Below are positions 10,864-20,147 of a DNA stretch of 64,000 nt, in pieces. Position 1 is the stretch's first letter; every line of letters starts with the position of its first letter. Where the stretch lies: NCBI RefSeq assembly GCF_900536025.1, contig NZ_UNOZ01000022.1:62001-126000 (forward strand), read 5' to 3'. The notes below the pieces were generated by a model. The model saw nothing but the letters and a program-made list of their open reading frames with translations, made no database searches and was not told the origin of the DNA. This stretch comes from Pseudomonas reidholzensis (GTDB lineage: Bacteria > Pseudomonadota > Gammaproteobacteria > Pseudomonadales > Pseudomonadaceae). The position numbers and the translations under genes were made by a program.

Positions 10864-11779
10864 GCAGGTTCTCCTGGTGCGCGCTGCTGGGCAGCAAGCG
10901 CAACTCACGTTCCGTCGACGCGCCCGGCTCCAGCCAGACCAGCCCGTGCGCGCTGGGCGTCGAAAAATTGATGGCGTTGTTCAGATGACTGACCGGCTCG
11001 ACGGCGATGAAGTCTGCCGGCGCTGGCGGCGTGAACACCACCAGGTGTTCCAGCCCCGGCCCGGCCTCCATGCGCAGGCTGATGCCGGCGTGCGGCCAGT
11101 GCAGATGGGCCTGTGCGTCCCAGCCGGCGAAGCAGTTGTCCAGCCCCACCGCGCCAACCGGCCTGGGCGTGCTGAAGTCCCATTGTTCTGGCACCGCTGT
11201 GCACTCGTTCGGCAGGCCGTCCGCGCCGCTGCGCCAGACCTGCGCGGCGCTGAAACCCAGCTGCAGTTCACCCTGGCGTTCGAAGTAAGGGTGCCAGCCG
11301 AGGCCCGCCGGCATCGGCTGGGTGCCGAGGTTGGTAATCCCAAGATTCAGGTGCAGGCCCTGCTCACTCAAGCGCATGCACTGCCAGGCAACGAAATCCC
11401 ACGGCCAGTCCTCGGCGTCAGGCCCTTGCGCACGGTGCCGCACGCTCAACCTGCAACTCTGCGGAGCATGCGCATCCACCTGCCAGGCGCGCTGCCAGCC
11501 CAGGCCATGCAGCGGGTGTGGGTGGTCGCCGAAATTACCGCGCAGTTGCCGAACCTGCCCATTGGCAGCAAAACGCCCGTGGGCGATGCGGTTCGAATAG
11601 GGCAGCAACGGATAGCAGGCGCTGCGCCGCACAGTGTCGCTGCCGTCCCAGGGGCGCAGCAGCTCGAAGCGCCCCAGGCGCAGGTAACCCAGGGCGCCAC
11701 CCAGGCTCGGCAACACGCCGGCACTCAGTGCGCCGCAGGTCAGTTTGAGCATAGGGTGCAAGGCGTGGTTCAGGTGCAT
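10856..11779 (-). CDS. Aldose 1-epimerase family protein, probable sulfoquinovose mutarotase
   Basis: This 307-residue galactose-mutarotase-fold protein has family blocks LLPYSNRIAHGRF, HPLHGLGWQ (catalytic His region), GWHPYF and FIAVEPVSHLNNAIN (catalytic Glu). It would interconvert the alpha- and beta-anomers of SQ released by the sulfoquinovosidase before oxidation by the dehydrogenase. The ATG at 11779 lies 7 bases from the stop codon of the porin gene upstream, and a later in-frame ATG at 11752 (MLKLTCGAL) is also possible. The stop overlaps the lactonase start. Confidence 0.83.
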
Positions 11780-11785
11780 CAAGGT

Positions 11786-12886
11786 TCAGAAACTCCAGCG
11801 AATACCCAGGGTACCCGCCCATGGGTCATAGCCCGCCGCGACACTGGGGTAGTCCTCGCTGAGCAGTGAGAACCCCTGGGTGGAATGCGGGTTGTTGTTG
11901 ATGTGCGAGACATAGGTGTAGAGCTGGGTATTGGGGTTGAACGAATAGATGTAACCGGCATGTGCCGCCCAGGCCCGGGCGCCTTGCGCCTCGATGCGGT
12001 GGGACAGGCCGAAAGTCAGGTCATTGTGCTCATCGAGGACGATCCTCGCATTGACCATCTTCGCCGAGGCAAACCAGCGGGCTTCGGTATCGCGCTTGGA
12101 ATACACGTAGTTGGCCCCCCAGATCACCCCACCCCACTGGTAGTTGCCCGACACCACATGGGTGGTCTGGTTGTACAGCTCCGAGCTGGTTTCAGTGGGG
12201 GCAGAATCATGGTGGTTGTAGCCATAGCCGAGCTTGGTGAAGCCATTGCGGTAACGCACGTTGAAGCCGCTGCTGCGGTTCTGGTTGGGGCCGTGCTCGA
12301 TGCTGGAATTGCCGTACGAATAGCCCACTTCGGTGGAGAAGCCGTTCACTTCAGGCGAACGGTAGCGCACGGTGGTGTCGTAGAAACCGCCGGTACCGCT
12401 TTTACCCAGCGTCGTGGTGTGCTCCAGGCTCATGATCGCCGCCATGTTCGACAAGCCATACAGGGCCACGTCCGAATCGAGGAACACCCAGTAGATCGGC
12501 ATGTACAGGCTGCCCATGGCCACCGAGCCGAACGGGCCGCTGACACCCGCGCCATAGCCACGGTTGGTCGACACCTGGCCGCCCTTCCACAGCCGGCGCA
12601 ACACCAGGCCGCGCTCGCCGAAGGCCTGCAGCGCATAGCCGCTGTCGCCCAGGGCGTAGTCCAGCTTGACGCCGAAACGCGACGCCTGCAGGTTGCCGTC
12701 CGAGACCATGGTGTGGGCCGGTGCGCGGTTGCTGAAGTCGCCCGTCTGCACGTTCAGGTCGAGGATGCCGTAGGGGTTGATGCTGAGGTTACCGGTTTTC
12801 CACACGATCGGTTGGGCATGCGCCGGCAGCGCGAAAGCGCTGGCCAGCAAGGTGAAGCAAAGGACACGTTGTTTGTTGTTATTCAT
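11786..12886 (-). CDS. Outer-membrane porin (Gram-negative porin family)
   Basis: This 366-residue beta-barrel protein has a signal peptide (LLASAFALPAHAQ, cleaved near residue 24), many alternating aromatic/polar strands such as GFNVRYRNGFTKLGYGYN, and the C-terminal IRWSF with the terminal phenylalanine that marks Bam-assembled barrels. It resembles general trimeric porins more than OprD. Inside the SQ operon it probably admits SQ or SQ-glycerol to the periplasm. Codons 2-6 (NNNKQ) form an AATAACAACAAA stretch resembling a Crc/Hfq CA motif, which suggests catabolite repression of translation. Confidence 0.85.
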   Translation of the reverse strand: MNNNKQRVLCFTLLASAFALPAHAQPIVWKTGNLSINPYGILDLNVQTGDFSNRAPAHTMVSDGNLQASRFGVKLDYALGDSGYALQAFGERGLVLRRLWKGGQVSTNRGYGAGVSGPFGSVAMGSLYMPIYWVFLDSDVALYGLSNMAAIMSLEHTTTLGKSGTGGFYDTTVRYRSPEVNGFSTEVGYSYGNSSIEHGPNQNRSSGFNVRYRNGFTKLGYGYNHHDSAPTETSSELYNQTTHVVSGNYQWGGVIWGANYVYSKRDTEARWFASAKMVNARIVLDEHNDLTFGLSHRIEAQGARAWAAHAGYIYSFNPNTQLYTYVSHINNNPHSTQGFSLLSEDYPSVAAGYDPWAGTLGIRWSF

Positions 12887-12973
12887 GTCGGCAGCGCTCT
12901 TTCATGGCCGCAGTGGGCCGCTGCGCCTGCCGGGGCAGGCGCACGATGGGACGATAGTTGTGGGGCGTGCGGG

Positions 12974-15013
12974 TCAGCGCACGGTCAGGCGCTCGAACAG
13001 GTCTTGCCAGCGGCTGCCGACCCGGCTGAACACCGGCGGTTGCCCCAGTGGCGCGGCGACCTCGACGCGCTGGCCGCCCTCGAAGCGTTCGCCACTCCAC
13101 CAGTGCTGCCAGGTTTCACCGGCCGGCAGGTAGGCGCTCCAGCGCGCTGCGCCCTCGGCATGCACCGGCGCCACCAGCAGGTCGCGGCCATACAGGTACT
13201 GGTCCTGGATGGCGTAGCAGCCAGGGTCCTGCTCGTGGTGCAGGAACAGCGGGCGCTGCAGCGGCAGGCCGCTGGCCTGGGCTTCATCGATCAGGCTTTC
13301 GACGTACGGGCGCAGGCCGGCAAACAGCTGGGTCATGCGGGCGAAGTGGGCCAGGGTCGCCGGGTCTTGCCAAAACTGCAGGTTCTGGTCCGGGCGGTTG
13401 CCTTCGTGGGTGCGCATCACCGGGGTGAACGCGGCCATTTCTGCCCAGCGCTGGAACAGCTCGGCCGTGCGGCAATTGCCGTAGAGGCTGGTGTAACCGC
13501 CGATATCGCTGTGGTGGTAGGCATTGCCCAGCAACCCGGACGACAGCGCGCCACAGATCACCGTCTGCAGGCCGTCGTGGCGGCTGAAGTCGACCGACTG
13601 GTCGCCCGCCCAGAGCAATGGGCAATGCGCCTGCACACCGCTGTAGCCGGCGCGCATGAAGAACAGCGCGTCGCCGCTGCGCCCAGCCGTGGCGATGGCG
13701 CGGGCGTTGACCTCGGCCCAGCGTACCGGCCAGGCGTTGTGCTCGAGCATCGGGTCGGCGTCGCCCGCCAACTTGACGTCGATCGGCAGGTATTCGCCAA
13801 AGTCCGCCATCCAGCCCGACAGCCCCTTGTCTAGCATCTCCTGGCCGATGATGCGCGTCTCGAACCAGTGCGCCGCCGCCGGCAAGGTGAAGTCGACCAC
13901 GCCACACAGGAACTCGCCGAAGTCCACCAGGTAGGTGCCACCCTCGGCGGCCGTGGCCAGGTACCCCGCCGCCTCGGCTTCGGCGAACAGCGGCCCGTCG
14001 TTGCACAGGTAAGGGTTCACGTAGCCGAGGAAACGCAAGCCACGCTCATGCAGGCTGGCGACCCAGGCCTGGTGGTCGGGGTAGCGTTCGGCGTTCCACT
14101 GCCAGTCCCAGAACAGGCGCTTGCCGAACGAGGTGATGCGCAGCCCTTCCCAGTCCTCGCACCACAACGCACTGACCTTGGTGCCCTGCTCCAGGGCGGT
14201 CTGCAGGTGCTGCTCGGCATGCTCGCGGCCATTTTTCAAACCGAGGATCGCGCCATCCAGCACCCAGCTTGGCAAGCGTGGCTGGCGGCCGAAGTAACGG
14301 CTGAGCAGGCCGACCAGGTCGATGTAGCTGTCGGCGACGAAAAACTCCAGCGCCTCGGGGATCGCCCACACCTGCAACTCGTGGAAGTCGGCCTGGCGGA
14401 AGTCGAAATCGGCGTAGGCGGTGGTCACCAGGTGGGCAGCGTAGCGGCGCGACGAGATGAAGGTCGGCTGCGGGTAGTTGGTGTGGTAGTAGTCGCCACC
14501 GGCATTGGCTTCGTTGTCGGCTTGCAAGGTCAACCAGGTGGACTTGTCGCGCCCCACGCCGGGCTCGGAGGTCCACAGCGGGAAGTTGCGCCCGCGCAGG
14601 TTGAAATACGACATCTGCTCGCCGCAGCCCCAGACCTGCTCGTCGGCCTGCGCCGGCAGGCGCAGCCACAGGCGGTTGCAGCCCGGCTGCGGCGCCTGCA
14701 TCAGCAGGCGTACGCGCTCACCCTGGCAGTCCAGGCGCAGGGTCAGCAGCACCGGGCCCTCGGCCCAGGCGCGCAACTCGATCAGCCCGTCCTGCTCGTG
14801 CAGGCGGGCATGGCGCAAGGCAACACGCTCCTGGACATAGTCGCGAATGCGGAAGTTGCCGCGCTGCATTTCGATGTCGGCCTCGCCGTAGCCGGCGAAC
14901 ACCGCCGGCTGCTCGGGGCTGTGGCACCACAGCAGCCGCCCGGCCACTTCCAGGCGCACCTGTTCACCTGCCTGACGCAGGCAGACAGTGTCGTTGATCG
15001 ATACGGCATTCAT
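12974..15013 (-). CDS. Sulfoquinovosidase (GH31 alpha-glycosidase, KERWY type)
   Basis: This 679-residue GH31 enzyme is colinear with E. coli YihQ. The nucleophile is Asp404 in WMADFGEYLP and the acid/base is Asp471 in WAGDQSVD. The sulfonate-binding signature of sulfoquinovosidases is present: K260 (GLKNG), E286 (LWCEDW), R299 and W302 (SFGKRLFW), and Y507 (HSDIGGY). This corresponds to the KERWY version known from the Agrobacterium enzyme rather than the QQRWY of E. coli. It should release SQ from sulfoquinovosyl glycerol. No signal peptide is visible, so it acts in the cytoplasm. Its start overlaps the symporter stop (ATGA-type junction), indicating coupled translation. Confidence 0.92.
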   Translation of the reverse strand: MNAVSINDTVCLRQAGEQVRLEVAGRLLWCHSPEQPAVFAGYGEADIEMQRGNFRIRDYVQERVALRHARLHEQDGLIELRAWAEGPVLLTLRLDCQGERVRLLMQAPQPGCNRLWLRLPAQADEQVWGCGEQMSYFNLRGRNFPLWTSEPGVGRDKSTWLTLQADNEANAGGDYYHTNYPQPTFISSRRYAAHLVTTAYADFDFRQADFHELQVWAIPEALEFFVADSYIDLVGLLSRYFGRQPRLPSWVLDGAILGLKNGREHAEQHLQTALEQGTKVSALWCEDWEGLRITSFGKRLFWDWQWNAERYPDHQAWVASLHERGLRFLGYVNPYLCNDGPLFAEAEAAGYLATAAEGGTYLVDFGEFLCGVVDFTLPAAAHWFETRIIGQEMLDKGLSGWMADFGEYLPIDVKLAGDADPMLEHNAWPVRWAEVNARAIATAGRSGDALFFMRAGYSGVQAHCPLLWAGDQSVDFSRHDGLQTVICGALSSGLLGNAYHHSDIGGYTSLYGNCRTAELFQRWAEMAAFTPVMRTHEGNRPDQNLQFWQDPATLAHFARMTQLFAGLRPYVESLIDEAQASGLPLQRPLFLHHEQDPGCYAIQDQYLYGRDLLVAPVHAEGAARWSAYLPAGETWQHWWSGERFEGGQRVEVAAPLGQPPVFSRVGSRWQDLFERLTVR

Positions 15014-16764
15014 CGTGGGTTGGTCTCGTAGTCAGGCAGAGGGTGGGCGGCAGTCAGGCAACGGTAGCGACGACGGCACAGGGCGATGCCGGCAAAGGCC
15101 AGCAGCCAGGTCAGCGCCAGCAATGGCAGGTACAGCCCCGACGGCCCACCGACACGGGCGACGCCCAGGGGCGAGAACGTCAGGTAGATGGACACCAGCG
15201 CCGCGAACAGCATCACGCTGAAGCTGCCGGCGTGACGCCAGGGGGTGAGGTCCACGGTCTTCGCCGGGGTGGGCGAAACGTAAGGTGTGGCACGGTCGAA
15301 GTGCTTGCGCAGCAGCACCAGCAGGGCCATCTCGACGGCGAACATGATGCCCATGACATGGATGAAACTGATGCCCAGGCGCACGTCGATCTTCAGCCCC
15401 AGCACCAGCACCGCGTAGCACAGGGCATGCAGGCCGAGCACCAGCTTGGCGGGCGTTGCACCGCCACGAGCACTGAAGAAGCCGAACAGCATGATGGCGA
15501 TGATCGGCATGTTGAAGAAGCCGGTGAAGCGCCGCAGTACCGCATAGATGCCTTCGGGGGTGTACATCAGCATCGGCGCGACCACCAGCGACACCAGCGC
15601 CGCGATCACGCTGATGCGCTTGCCGAAGCGCACCAGCGCTTCATCCGAGGCCATCGGCCGGATCGTCTTGTAGAAGTCGTAGGTGAGCAGGGTCGCGGTG
15701 CCGTTGATGATCGCGTTGAAGTGGCTCATCACCGTGCCGAAGATCACCGCCACGAAGAAGCCCTTCATCCACCACGGCATCAGCGCCGCCACCAGAGCCG
15801 GGTAAGCCAGGTCGGAGTTGGCCAGAGGCTGGTCGCGGAACAGGTGCCAGGCGATCACACCGGGCATCAGCATGGCGAGCGGCACCAGCAGCTTGAGGCA
15901 GCCCGACAGCAGCACGCCCTTCTGGCCCTCGGCCAGGTTACGCGCGGCCATGCTCTTCTGCACGATCGCCTGGTTGGTGCACCAGTAGAACAGGTTGGCG
16001 AAGATCATCCCGGTGAACACGGCGCCAAACGGCACTTTGTCCTCACTGCCGCCGATCGCGTTGAGCTTTTGCGGGTTGTCGTTCAACAAGGTCTGCGCCC
16101 CCGACAACACATCACCCTGGCCCAAGGTCCACAGGCCGATGATCGGAATCAGGATGACCACCACCAGCAGGCCGATACCGTTGATGGTGTCCGACACGGC
16201 CACCGCCCTCAGCCCGCCCAGTACCGCGTAGGCGGCACCGATCACGCCGGTGGCGACGATCAGCAGGCTGATGGTGGCGACGTAGGACCAGCCAAGGATG
16301 CCTTGCAGGTCGAAGATCTGGTTGAAGGTGATCGCCCCCAGGTACAGCGAGGCCGGGTTGAGCACCAAGGTATAGGTGGCGACCATCAGCGCGCTGACCA
16401 CGCGGCGGGTGGTGCGGTCGTAACGCTTTTCGATGAACTCCGGCAGGGTCGAAAAGCCGCCACGCAGGTAGCGCGGCAGGAAGAACAGCGCCAGGGCGAT
16501 GGTCGAGACCGCCGCGGTCGCCTCCCAGGCCATGGAGCTCAGGTTGTGGGCGTACGAGTCACCATTGAGGCCGACCAGTTGGTCGATGGACAGGTTGGTC
16601 AGCATCATCGAACCGGCAATGAACCAGCCGTTGAGGCCCCCGCTCGCCATGAAATAACCATGGGCGCCGACGTCCTTTGCCTGGCGGGTGAACCGATAGG
16701 AAATCACCGCCACCAGGCCGGTGAAAAACAGCATGCTGAGGAAGGTAAACAGGGATGTGCTCAT
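15010..16764 (-). CDS. Sodium:solute symporter (SSS family), probable sulfoquinovose importer
   Basis: This 584-residue inner-membrane protein has about 14 hydrophobic segments. SSS-family blocks include GGLNGWFIAGSMMLTNLS near residue 40, RYLRGGFSTLPEFIEKRY near 100, and an FNAIINGTATLLTYDFY block near 370. It is first in an operon with sulfoquinovosidase, porin, epimerase, lactonase and dehydrogenase, so SQ or its glycerol glycoside is the likely cargo. The ATG at 16764 (MSTSLFTF) is used; the upstream in-frame extension runs into the operator region. GGAG lies 12 bases before the start with an AACAAATATAAAA leader. Confidence 0.87.
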   Translation of the reverse strand: MSTSLFTFLSMLFFTGLVAVISYRFTRQAKDVGAHGYFMASGGLNGWFIAGSMMLTNLSIDQLVGLNGDSYAHNLSSMAWEATAAVSTIALALFFLPRYLRGGFSTLPEFIEKRYDRTTRRVVSALMVATYTLVLNPASLYLGAITFNQIFDLQGILGWSYVATISLLIVATGVIGAAYAVLGGLRAVAVSDTINGIGLLVVVILIPIIGLWTLGQGDVLSGAQTLLNDNPQKLNAIGGSEDKVPFGAVFTGMIFANLFYWCTNQAIVQKSMAARNLAEGQKGVLLSGCLKLLVPLAMLMPGVIAWHLFRDQPLANSDLAYPALVAALMPWWMKGFFVAVIFGTVMSHFNAIINGTATLLTYDFYKTIRPMASDEALVRFGKRISVIAALVSLVVAPMLMYTPEGIYAVLRRFTGFFNMPIIAIMLFGFFSARGGATPAKLVLGLHALCYAVLVLGLKIDVRLGISFIHVMGIMFAVEMALLVLLRKHFDRATPYVSPTPAKTVDLTPWRHAGSFSVMLFAALVSIYLTFSPLGVARVGGPSGLYLPLLALTWLLAFAGIALCRRRYRCLTAAHPLPDYETNPR

Positions 16765-16811
16765 TTTTATATTTGTTCTCCAACGCGGGTTGGGCAGCGT
16801 TGCATTGGCAA

Positions 16812-16829
16812 AATCGCAGCGCTGCAAAA
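16812..16829. promoter_or_regulatory. LacI-type operator, copy 2a
   Basis: AATCGCAGCGCTGCAAAA is a degenerate copy of the 18-bp palindrome with its centre AGCGCT at 16818-16823. It lies 48 bases upstream of the symporter start. Confidence 0.75.
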
Positions 16830-16855
16830 TTACCAGATGAGCTTATCGCAGGCAA

Positions 16856-16873
16856 AATCGTAGCGCTACGATT
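16856..16873. promoter_or_regulatory. LacI-type operator, copy 2b (perfect palindrome)
   Basis: AATCGTAGCGCTACGATT is a perfect 18-bp palindrome centred 44 bp from copy 2a. It lies between the divergent symporter and lacI-type genes and so can control both, giving autoregulation of the regulator. Confidence 0.85.
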
Positions 16874-16993
16874 TTTTTTCCAGATCGCGCATGGATTTTC
16901 GTATTCGAACATGCCGGGCCGAGACAGGGCGCTTTTGCCGTTGACTTGCCATCGCCGTGCTTCCATTCTTTTGCCTCTGAAAATGAGGTGGTG

Positions 16994-18055
16994 ATGAGCG
17001 ACAGATCAGACAGCGAAACCAGCAACGGCACGGCGCGACGCGGTCGGGTCAGCCGGGTGACCATGGACATGGTCGCCGAGCAGGCCAAGGTTTCCCCCAG
17101 CACGGTATCGTTGTTCCTGCGCGACCCTGACGCGGTGTCCAGCAAGCGTGCCGAACGCATCCGTCAGGCCATCGCCGACACCGGCTACACCATCAATCGC
17201 CTCGCCGGTGCGCTGGCAGGCAGCCACAGCCGGGCCGTGGCGGTGATCGTGCCGTCGATGATCAACGCGTTCTTTTCCGAGACCCTGCAGGCCATGCAGG
17301 AAGTGTTTGAAACCCGCGGCTACCAGTTGCTGATCAGCAACAGCGACTATGACCCCCAGCGCGAGCTGGAGCTGCTGCGCGCCCACCTGTCGTGGTCACC
17401 GGCCGCACTGGTGGTGACAGGCAGTGACCACGCCGCCGCCCGCCCGCTGCTCGAAGCCACCGGCATCCCCGTGGCGCAGATGTGGGAGCTGGGCAACGAC
17501 CCCTTCCACCTGCAAGTCGGCTTCTATCACGAAGCCGCTGGCGCGGCGCTGGCCGAGCACCTGCATGCCCAGGGGCTGGAGCACTACCTCTATGTGGGCA
17601 CGCGCATGCACCTGGACCACCGCGCGCGCAAGCGCGCCGAAGGGTTCAGCGCCTGGCTGGCCGAAAAGGGCCAGGCCGCGCAGGTGATCGCACTCGAGCA
17701 AAATACCTCGCAGGCAGAGCTCAGCGAGGTGTTCGAGCAGATAGCCCGCAACGGCAGCGGCCCTCAGGGCCTGTGCTGCTCGAACGACGTGCTGGCCATT
17801 GCGGCGCTGTTCGAGGCCCAGCGGCGCGGCATCGCCGTACCCGAGCAACTGGCGATCACCGGCTTCGGCGACCTGCCGCTGAGCAAACTCAGTGCCCCGC
17901 GCCTGACCACCGTACGCCCCTTCCCTGCCGAGATCGGCCGGACGGTGGCAACCCGCCTGCTGAGCTGGATCGAAGCCGGGACGCTGCCAGATCAACCCGA
18001 AGTGGTCGACCTGGGCTTCGAGCTGGTGGTGCGCGAAAGCAGCGTGCGCGGCTGA
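16994..18055 (+). CDS. LacI-family repressor of the sulfoquinovose cluster
   Basis: This 353-residue regulator has an N-terminal helix-turn-helix (VTMDMVAEQAKVSPSTVSLF, about residues 20-40) and the hinge helix NRLAGALAGS. A periplasmic-binding-protein-like effector domain follows, ending with VPEQLAITGFGDLPLSKLSAPRLTTV, a typical LacI/GalR C-terminal signature. GAGGTGG lies just before the ATG at 16994; an in-frame upstream ATG at 16946 is less likely. It faces the symporter operon across operators 2a/2b and probably recognises all six copies of the palindrome. The natural inducer is probably SQ or a pathway intermediate. Confidence 0.9.
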   Translation: MSDRSDSETSNGTARRGRVSRVTMDMVAEQAKVSPSTVSLFLRDPDAVSSKRAERIRQAIADTGYTINRLAGALAGSHSRAVAVIVPSMINAFFSETLQAMQEVFETRGYQLLISNSDYDPQRELELLRAHLSWSPAALVVTGSDHAAARPLLEATGIPVAQMWELGNDPFHLQVGFYHEAAGAALAEHLHAQGLEHYLYVGTRMHLDHRARKRAEGFSAWLAEKGQAAQVIALEQNTSQAELSEVFEQIARNGSGPQGLCCSNDVLAIAALFEAQRRGIAVPEQLAITGFGDLPLSKLSAPRLTTVRPFPAEIGRTVATRLLSWIEAGTLPDQPEVVDLGFELVVRESSVRG

Positions 18056-18072
18056 AGGCCGAGCTGATCACC

Positions 18073-18825
18073 TCACCCGGCGATCAGCACCTTGCCGATC
18101 AGGCTCGCCCCCGCCAACAGCAGCAAGCCGAACACTGCCAGGCGCAACACCCGTGCAGAAAGCTTCAGCGGGTGTCGGCGCATCCACCAGGTAAGGATGA
18201 ACACCACCGGCAGCGCCTCCAGCGCGAGGTACGCCGCCTGCAGCTCGAAGCGATGGGTGATGACCACCACGCTCAGGCGCATCAGCGCGTTTGCCGCGAA
18301 CACCACGATCAGCGTGTCGCGGATGACCTGCACCGCCAGCGGCTGACGGTACAGCTGGTAGACCAAGGGCGGCCCGGCACTGGAAAACAGCCCGCCCATC
18401 ACCCCGGAAACACTGGCGAAACAGGCAAAGCTGAAAGTGCCGGAAACCCGCTCGCGGCGCTGCGATTGCAGCACCAGCATGAAGCTGCAGAGGACGATGG
18501 TCACCCCAAGCACCACCTGCAGCATCGCCCGCTCATGGGTGCCCAGCAGCGCCAGCAGGTGCACGCCCCCCACTACACCGGCAAGGCTGCAGGCCAGCAC
18601 CACCCAACCCAGCCCGCGCGGCAGGCCGGGCCATGTGCGCACCATGATCAGCGCGTTGGTGAGCGTCAGTATCGAGCTCACATTGGCCACGGTCTCCATC
18701 GGCGCCAGGCCCAACATACCGGTCAGGCCGAGTAACAACAGGCCGAACGCAAACCCCGTGGCGTTCTGCGCAAAGGTCGCCAGCGCAACACAGAGCACAA
18801 ACCCGACATGCTGCCAAAGCTCCAT
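18073..18825 (-). CDS. TauE/SafE-family exporter, probable sulfolactate exporter
   Basis: This 250-residue membrane protein has about eight hydrophobic segments and two family-typical halves (ATFAQNATGFAFGLLLLG near residue 17; GVMGGLFSSAGPPLVYQLY near 140). TauE/SafE proteins export sulfite, sulfoacetate and similar organosulfonates. In the P. putida SQ1 pathway the end product 3-sulfolactate is excreted, so export of sulfolactate is the likely role. The gene follows the aldolase gene by 14 bases on the same strand and converges on the lacI-type gene. Confidence 0.85.
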   Translation of the reverse strand: MELWQHVGFVLCVALATFAQNATGFAFGLLLLGLTGMLGLAPMETVANVSSILTLTNALIMVRTWPGLPRGLGWVVLACSLAGVVGGVHLLALLGTHERAMLQVVLGVTIVLCSFMLVLQSQRRERVSGTFSFACFASVSGVMGGLFSSAGPPLVYQLYRQPLAVQVIRDTLIVVFAANALMRLSVVVITHRFELQAAYLALEALPVVFILTWWMRRHPLKLSARVLRLAVFGLLLLAGASLIGKVLIAG

Positions 18826-18839
18826 CAGCGTGCGTCTCG

Positions 18840-19643
18840 TCAGTAGGCGGTGGCCACGGCCTCGGGTGCCTGGCGGCCCTTCAGCGCGACCAGCAGCTCA
18901 TTGGCCTTGCTCATCATCATGGCCATGTCCGAGGCCACGGCGGCAAACGCGTAGCCCTGCTCCAGGTAGCTGCTGACCAGCTCCGGCGAGCCGCCGACGA
19001 TGCCGATGGGCATGCCAATGGCTTTGCAGCGCACGATCGCATCGCTGATCATCGCCTGGATCTCGGGGTGCGCCGGGTTGCCGATGTGCCCGCAGACGCT
19101 GCTGAGGTCGCCTGGGCCGAGGAACAGCGCATCGACACCCGGTACCGCGGCGATCTCTTCGAGGTTGGCCAACGCCGTGGCCGTTTCGATCTGCAGGATG
19201 CAGGTGACCGCGTCGTTGGCCTGCTCGCCGTAGCCTTTCCAGGTGCCATAGCGGCTGGCCCGGTGCACGGCGGCGAAACCACGGGTGCCCAACGGCGGGT
19301 AGCGCACCGCACTCACGGCTGCCCGCGCCTGCTCGGCGTTTTCCACGAACGGCACCATGACGGTGGTCGAGCCCAGGTCCAGCGCCCGCTTGAGCAGCAC
19401 CGGGTCATTGGCGGCCACGCGCACGATGGGTTGCGCACCCGTGCACTGGATGGCCTGGAGGATGTGCCACAGGTCGCGGAACTCGATCGGCACATGCTCC
19501 ATGTCTACCAGCAGCCAGTCGAACCCGGCGTAGCCCAGCGCTTCGGCGGTACTGGCCGATGCCGACATCAGCCAGGTACCCAAGGGTGCGGGCTGCGTTT
19601 GTAAGCGGTTGGCGAAAGGGATTTGCGTGTGAGGGGTGGACAT
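18840..19643 (-). CDS. KDSG aldolase (HpcH/HpaI class II aldolase family)
   Basis: This 267-residue metal-dependent pyruvate aldolase has DMEHVPIEF with the catalytic His near residue 50, PIVRVAANDP with the pyruvate-binding Arg, LQIETATALANLEEI with the metal Glu, and GVDALFLGPGDLS with the metal Asp. In context it splits 2-keto-3,6-dideoxy-6-sulfogluconate into pyruvate and 3-sulfolactaldehyde. It leads a two-gene operon with the exporter and has its own operator pair at 19686-19747. Alone it would be called a generic HpaI-type aldolase. Confidence 0.88.
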   Translation of the reverse strand: MSTPHTQIPFANRLQTQPAPLGTWLMSASASTAEALGYAGFDWLLVDMEHVPIEFRDLWHILQAIQCTGAQPIVRVAANDPVLLKRALDLGSTTVMVPFVENAEQARAAVSAVRYPPLGTRGFAAVHRASRYGTWKGYGEQANDAVTCILQIETATALANLEEIAAVPGVDALFLGPGDLSSVCGHIGNPAHPEIQAMISDAIVRCKAIGMPIGIVGGSPELVSSYLEQGYAFAAVASDMAMMMSKANELLVALKGRQAPEAVATAY

Positions 19644-19685
19644 GGCGACCTCCTGAGGGTTGATCGACCGTAGGCTGCGAGACTA

Positions 19686-19703
19686 AATCGTAGCGCTGCG
19701 ATT
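19686..19703. promoter_or_regulatory. LacI-type operator, copy 3a
   Basis: AATCGTAGCGCTGCGATT differs from the perfect palindrome at one base. It lies 43 bases upstream of the aldolase start. Confidence 0.82.
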
Positions 19704-19729
19704 TGTTTTCAGGAGGGTAATGGATTCGT

Positions 19730-19747
19730 AATCGTAGCGCTACGATT
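19730..19747. promoter_or_regulatory. LacI-type operator, copy 3b (perfect palindrome)
   Basis: AATCGTAGCGCTACGATT is identical to copy 2b and centred 44 bp from copy 3a. The pair spacing is the same as at the symporter promoter. Confidence 0.85.
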
Positions 19748-19780
19748 TTCTGGTCGGTTGCGTTGGTTTCAGTCTTTGAT

Positions 19781-19807
19781 GCGCCAATCCTGTTGCAGGA
19801 TTGGCGC
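19781..19807. terminator. Perfect hairpin after the DUF3077-type gene
   Basis: A 12-bp perfect stem (19781-19792 with 19796-19807) with a 3-nt loop lies just past the stop of the small minus-strand gene. No T-run follows on that strand, so it may be a weak or Rho-assisted terminator, or it may insulate the aldolase promoter. Confidence 0.45.
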
Positions 19808-19813
19808 GCGCGG

Positions 19814-20110
19814 TTAGACAGGCTCGGTTTTCTCCTGCATGCCCATGTGCGCATCATCGATCACCGCCTTGGCCATTTCGCTGAGGAAGTGGGAGGCCCA
19901 TACCAGCACGGGTTCATCATCCATGACGCCGATGAAGGATGCCCGGCGGGCGCTATCGAGCAGCACCGAGGCTTGCTCCAAGGCGTGGTCGCAGCAGTTT
20001 CCGGGTTCGACCTTGAACAGTTGCTTGCCCTCCACGACGCCGTCCAGGAAAGTCGCCAAACCGACGGTCCAGCCCAACTTGCCGATGCCTTCTGGTAGTT
20101 CCTTGTCCAT
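19814..20110 (-). CDS. Small DUF3077-type protein
   Basis: This 98-residue acidic, soluble protein shows the pattern of Pseudomonas DUF3077 proteins: LFKVEPGNCCDHALEQASVLLDSARR followed by a WASHFLSEMAKAVIDDA helix. I have no function for it. The ATG at 20110 (MDKELPEG) is chosen because upstream sequence belongs to the REP element. It is close to, and on the same strand as, another small protein gene at 20300; such pairs are common in P. putida-group genomes. Confidence 0.75.
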   Translation of the reverse strand: MDKELPEGIGKLGWTVGLATFLDGVVEGKQLFKVEPGNCCDHALEQASVLLDSARRASFIGVMDDEPVLVWASHFLSEMAKAVIDDAHMGMQEKTEPV

Positions 20111-20147
20111 GTGCAATCCTCTTTCTTTGCCGTGGCAGTGCCGGCCT

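Noticed and set aside
12890..12905. AGCGCT core upstream of the SQ porin as a seventh operator
   Set aside because: Only the central 6 bases match; the flanks (CGGC/CTTT) do not resemble AATCGT/ACGATT.
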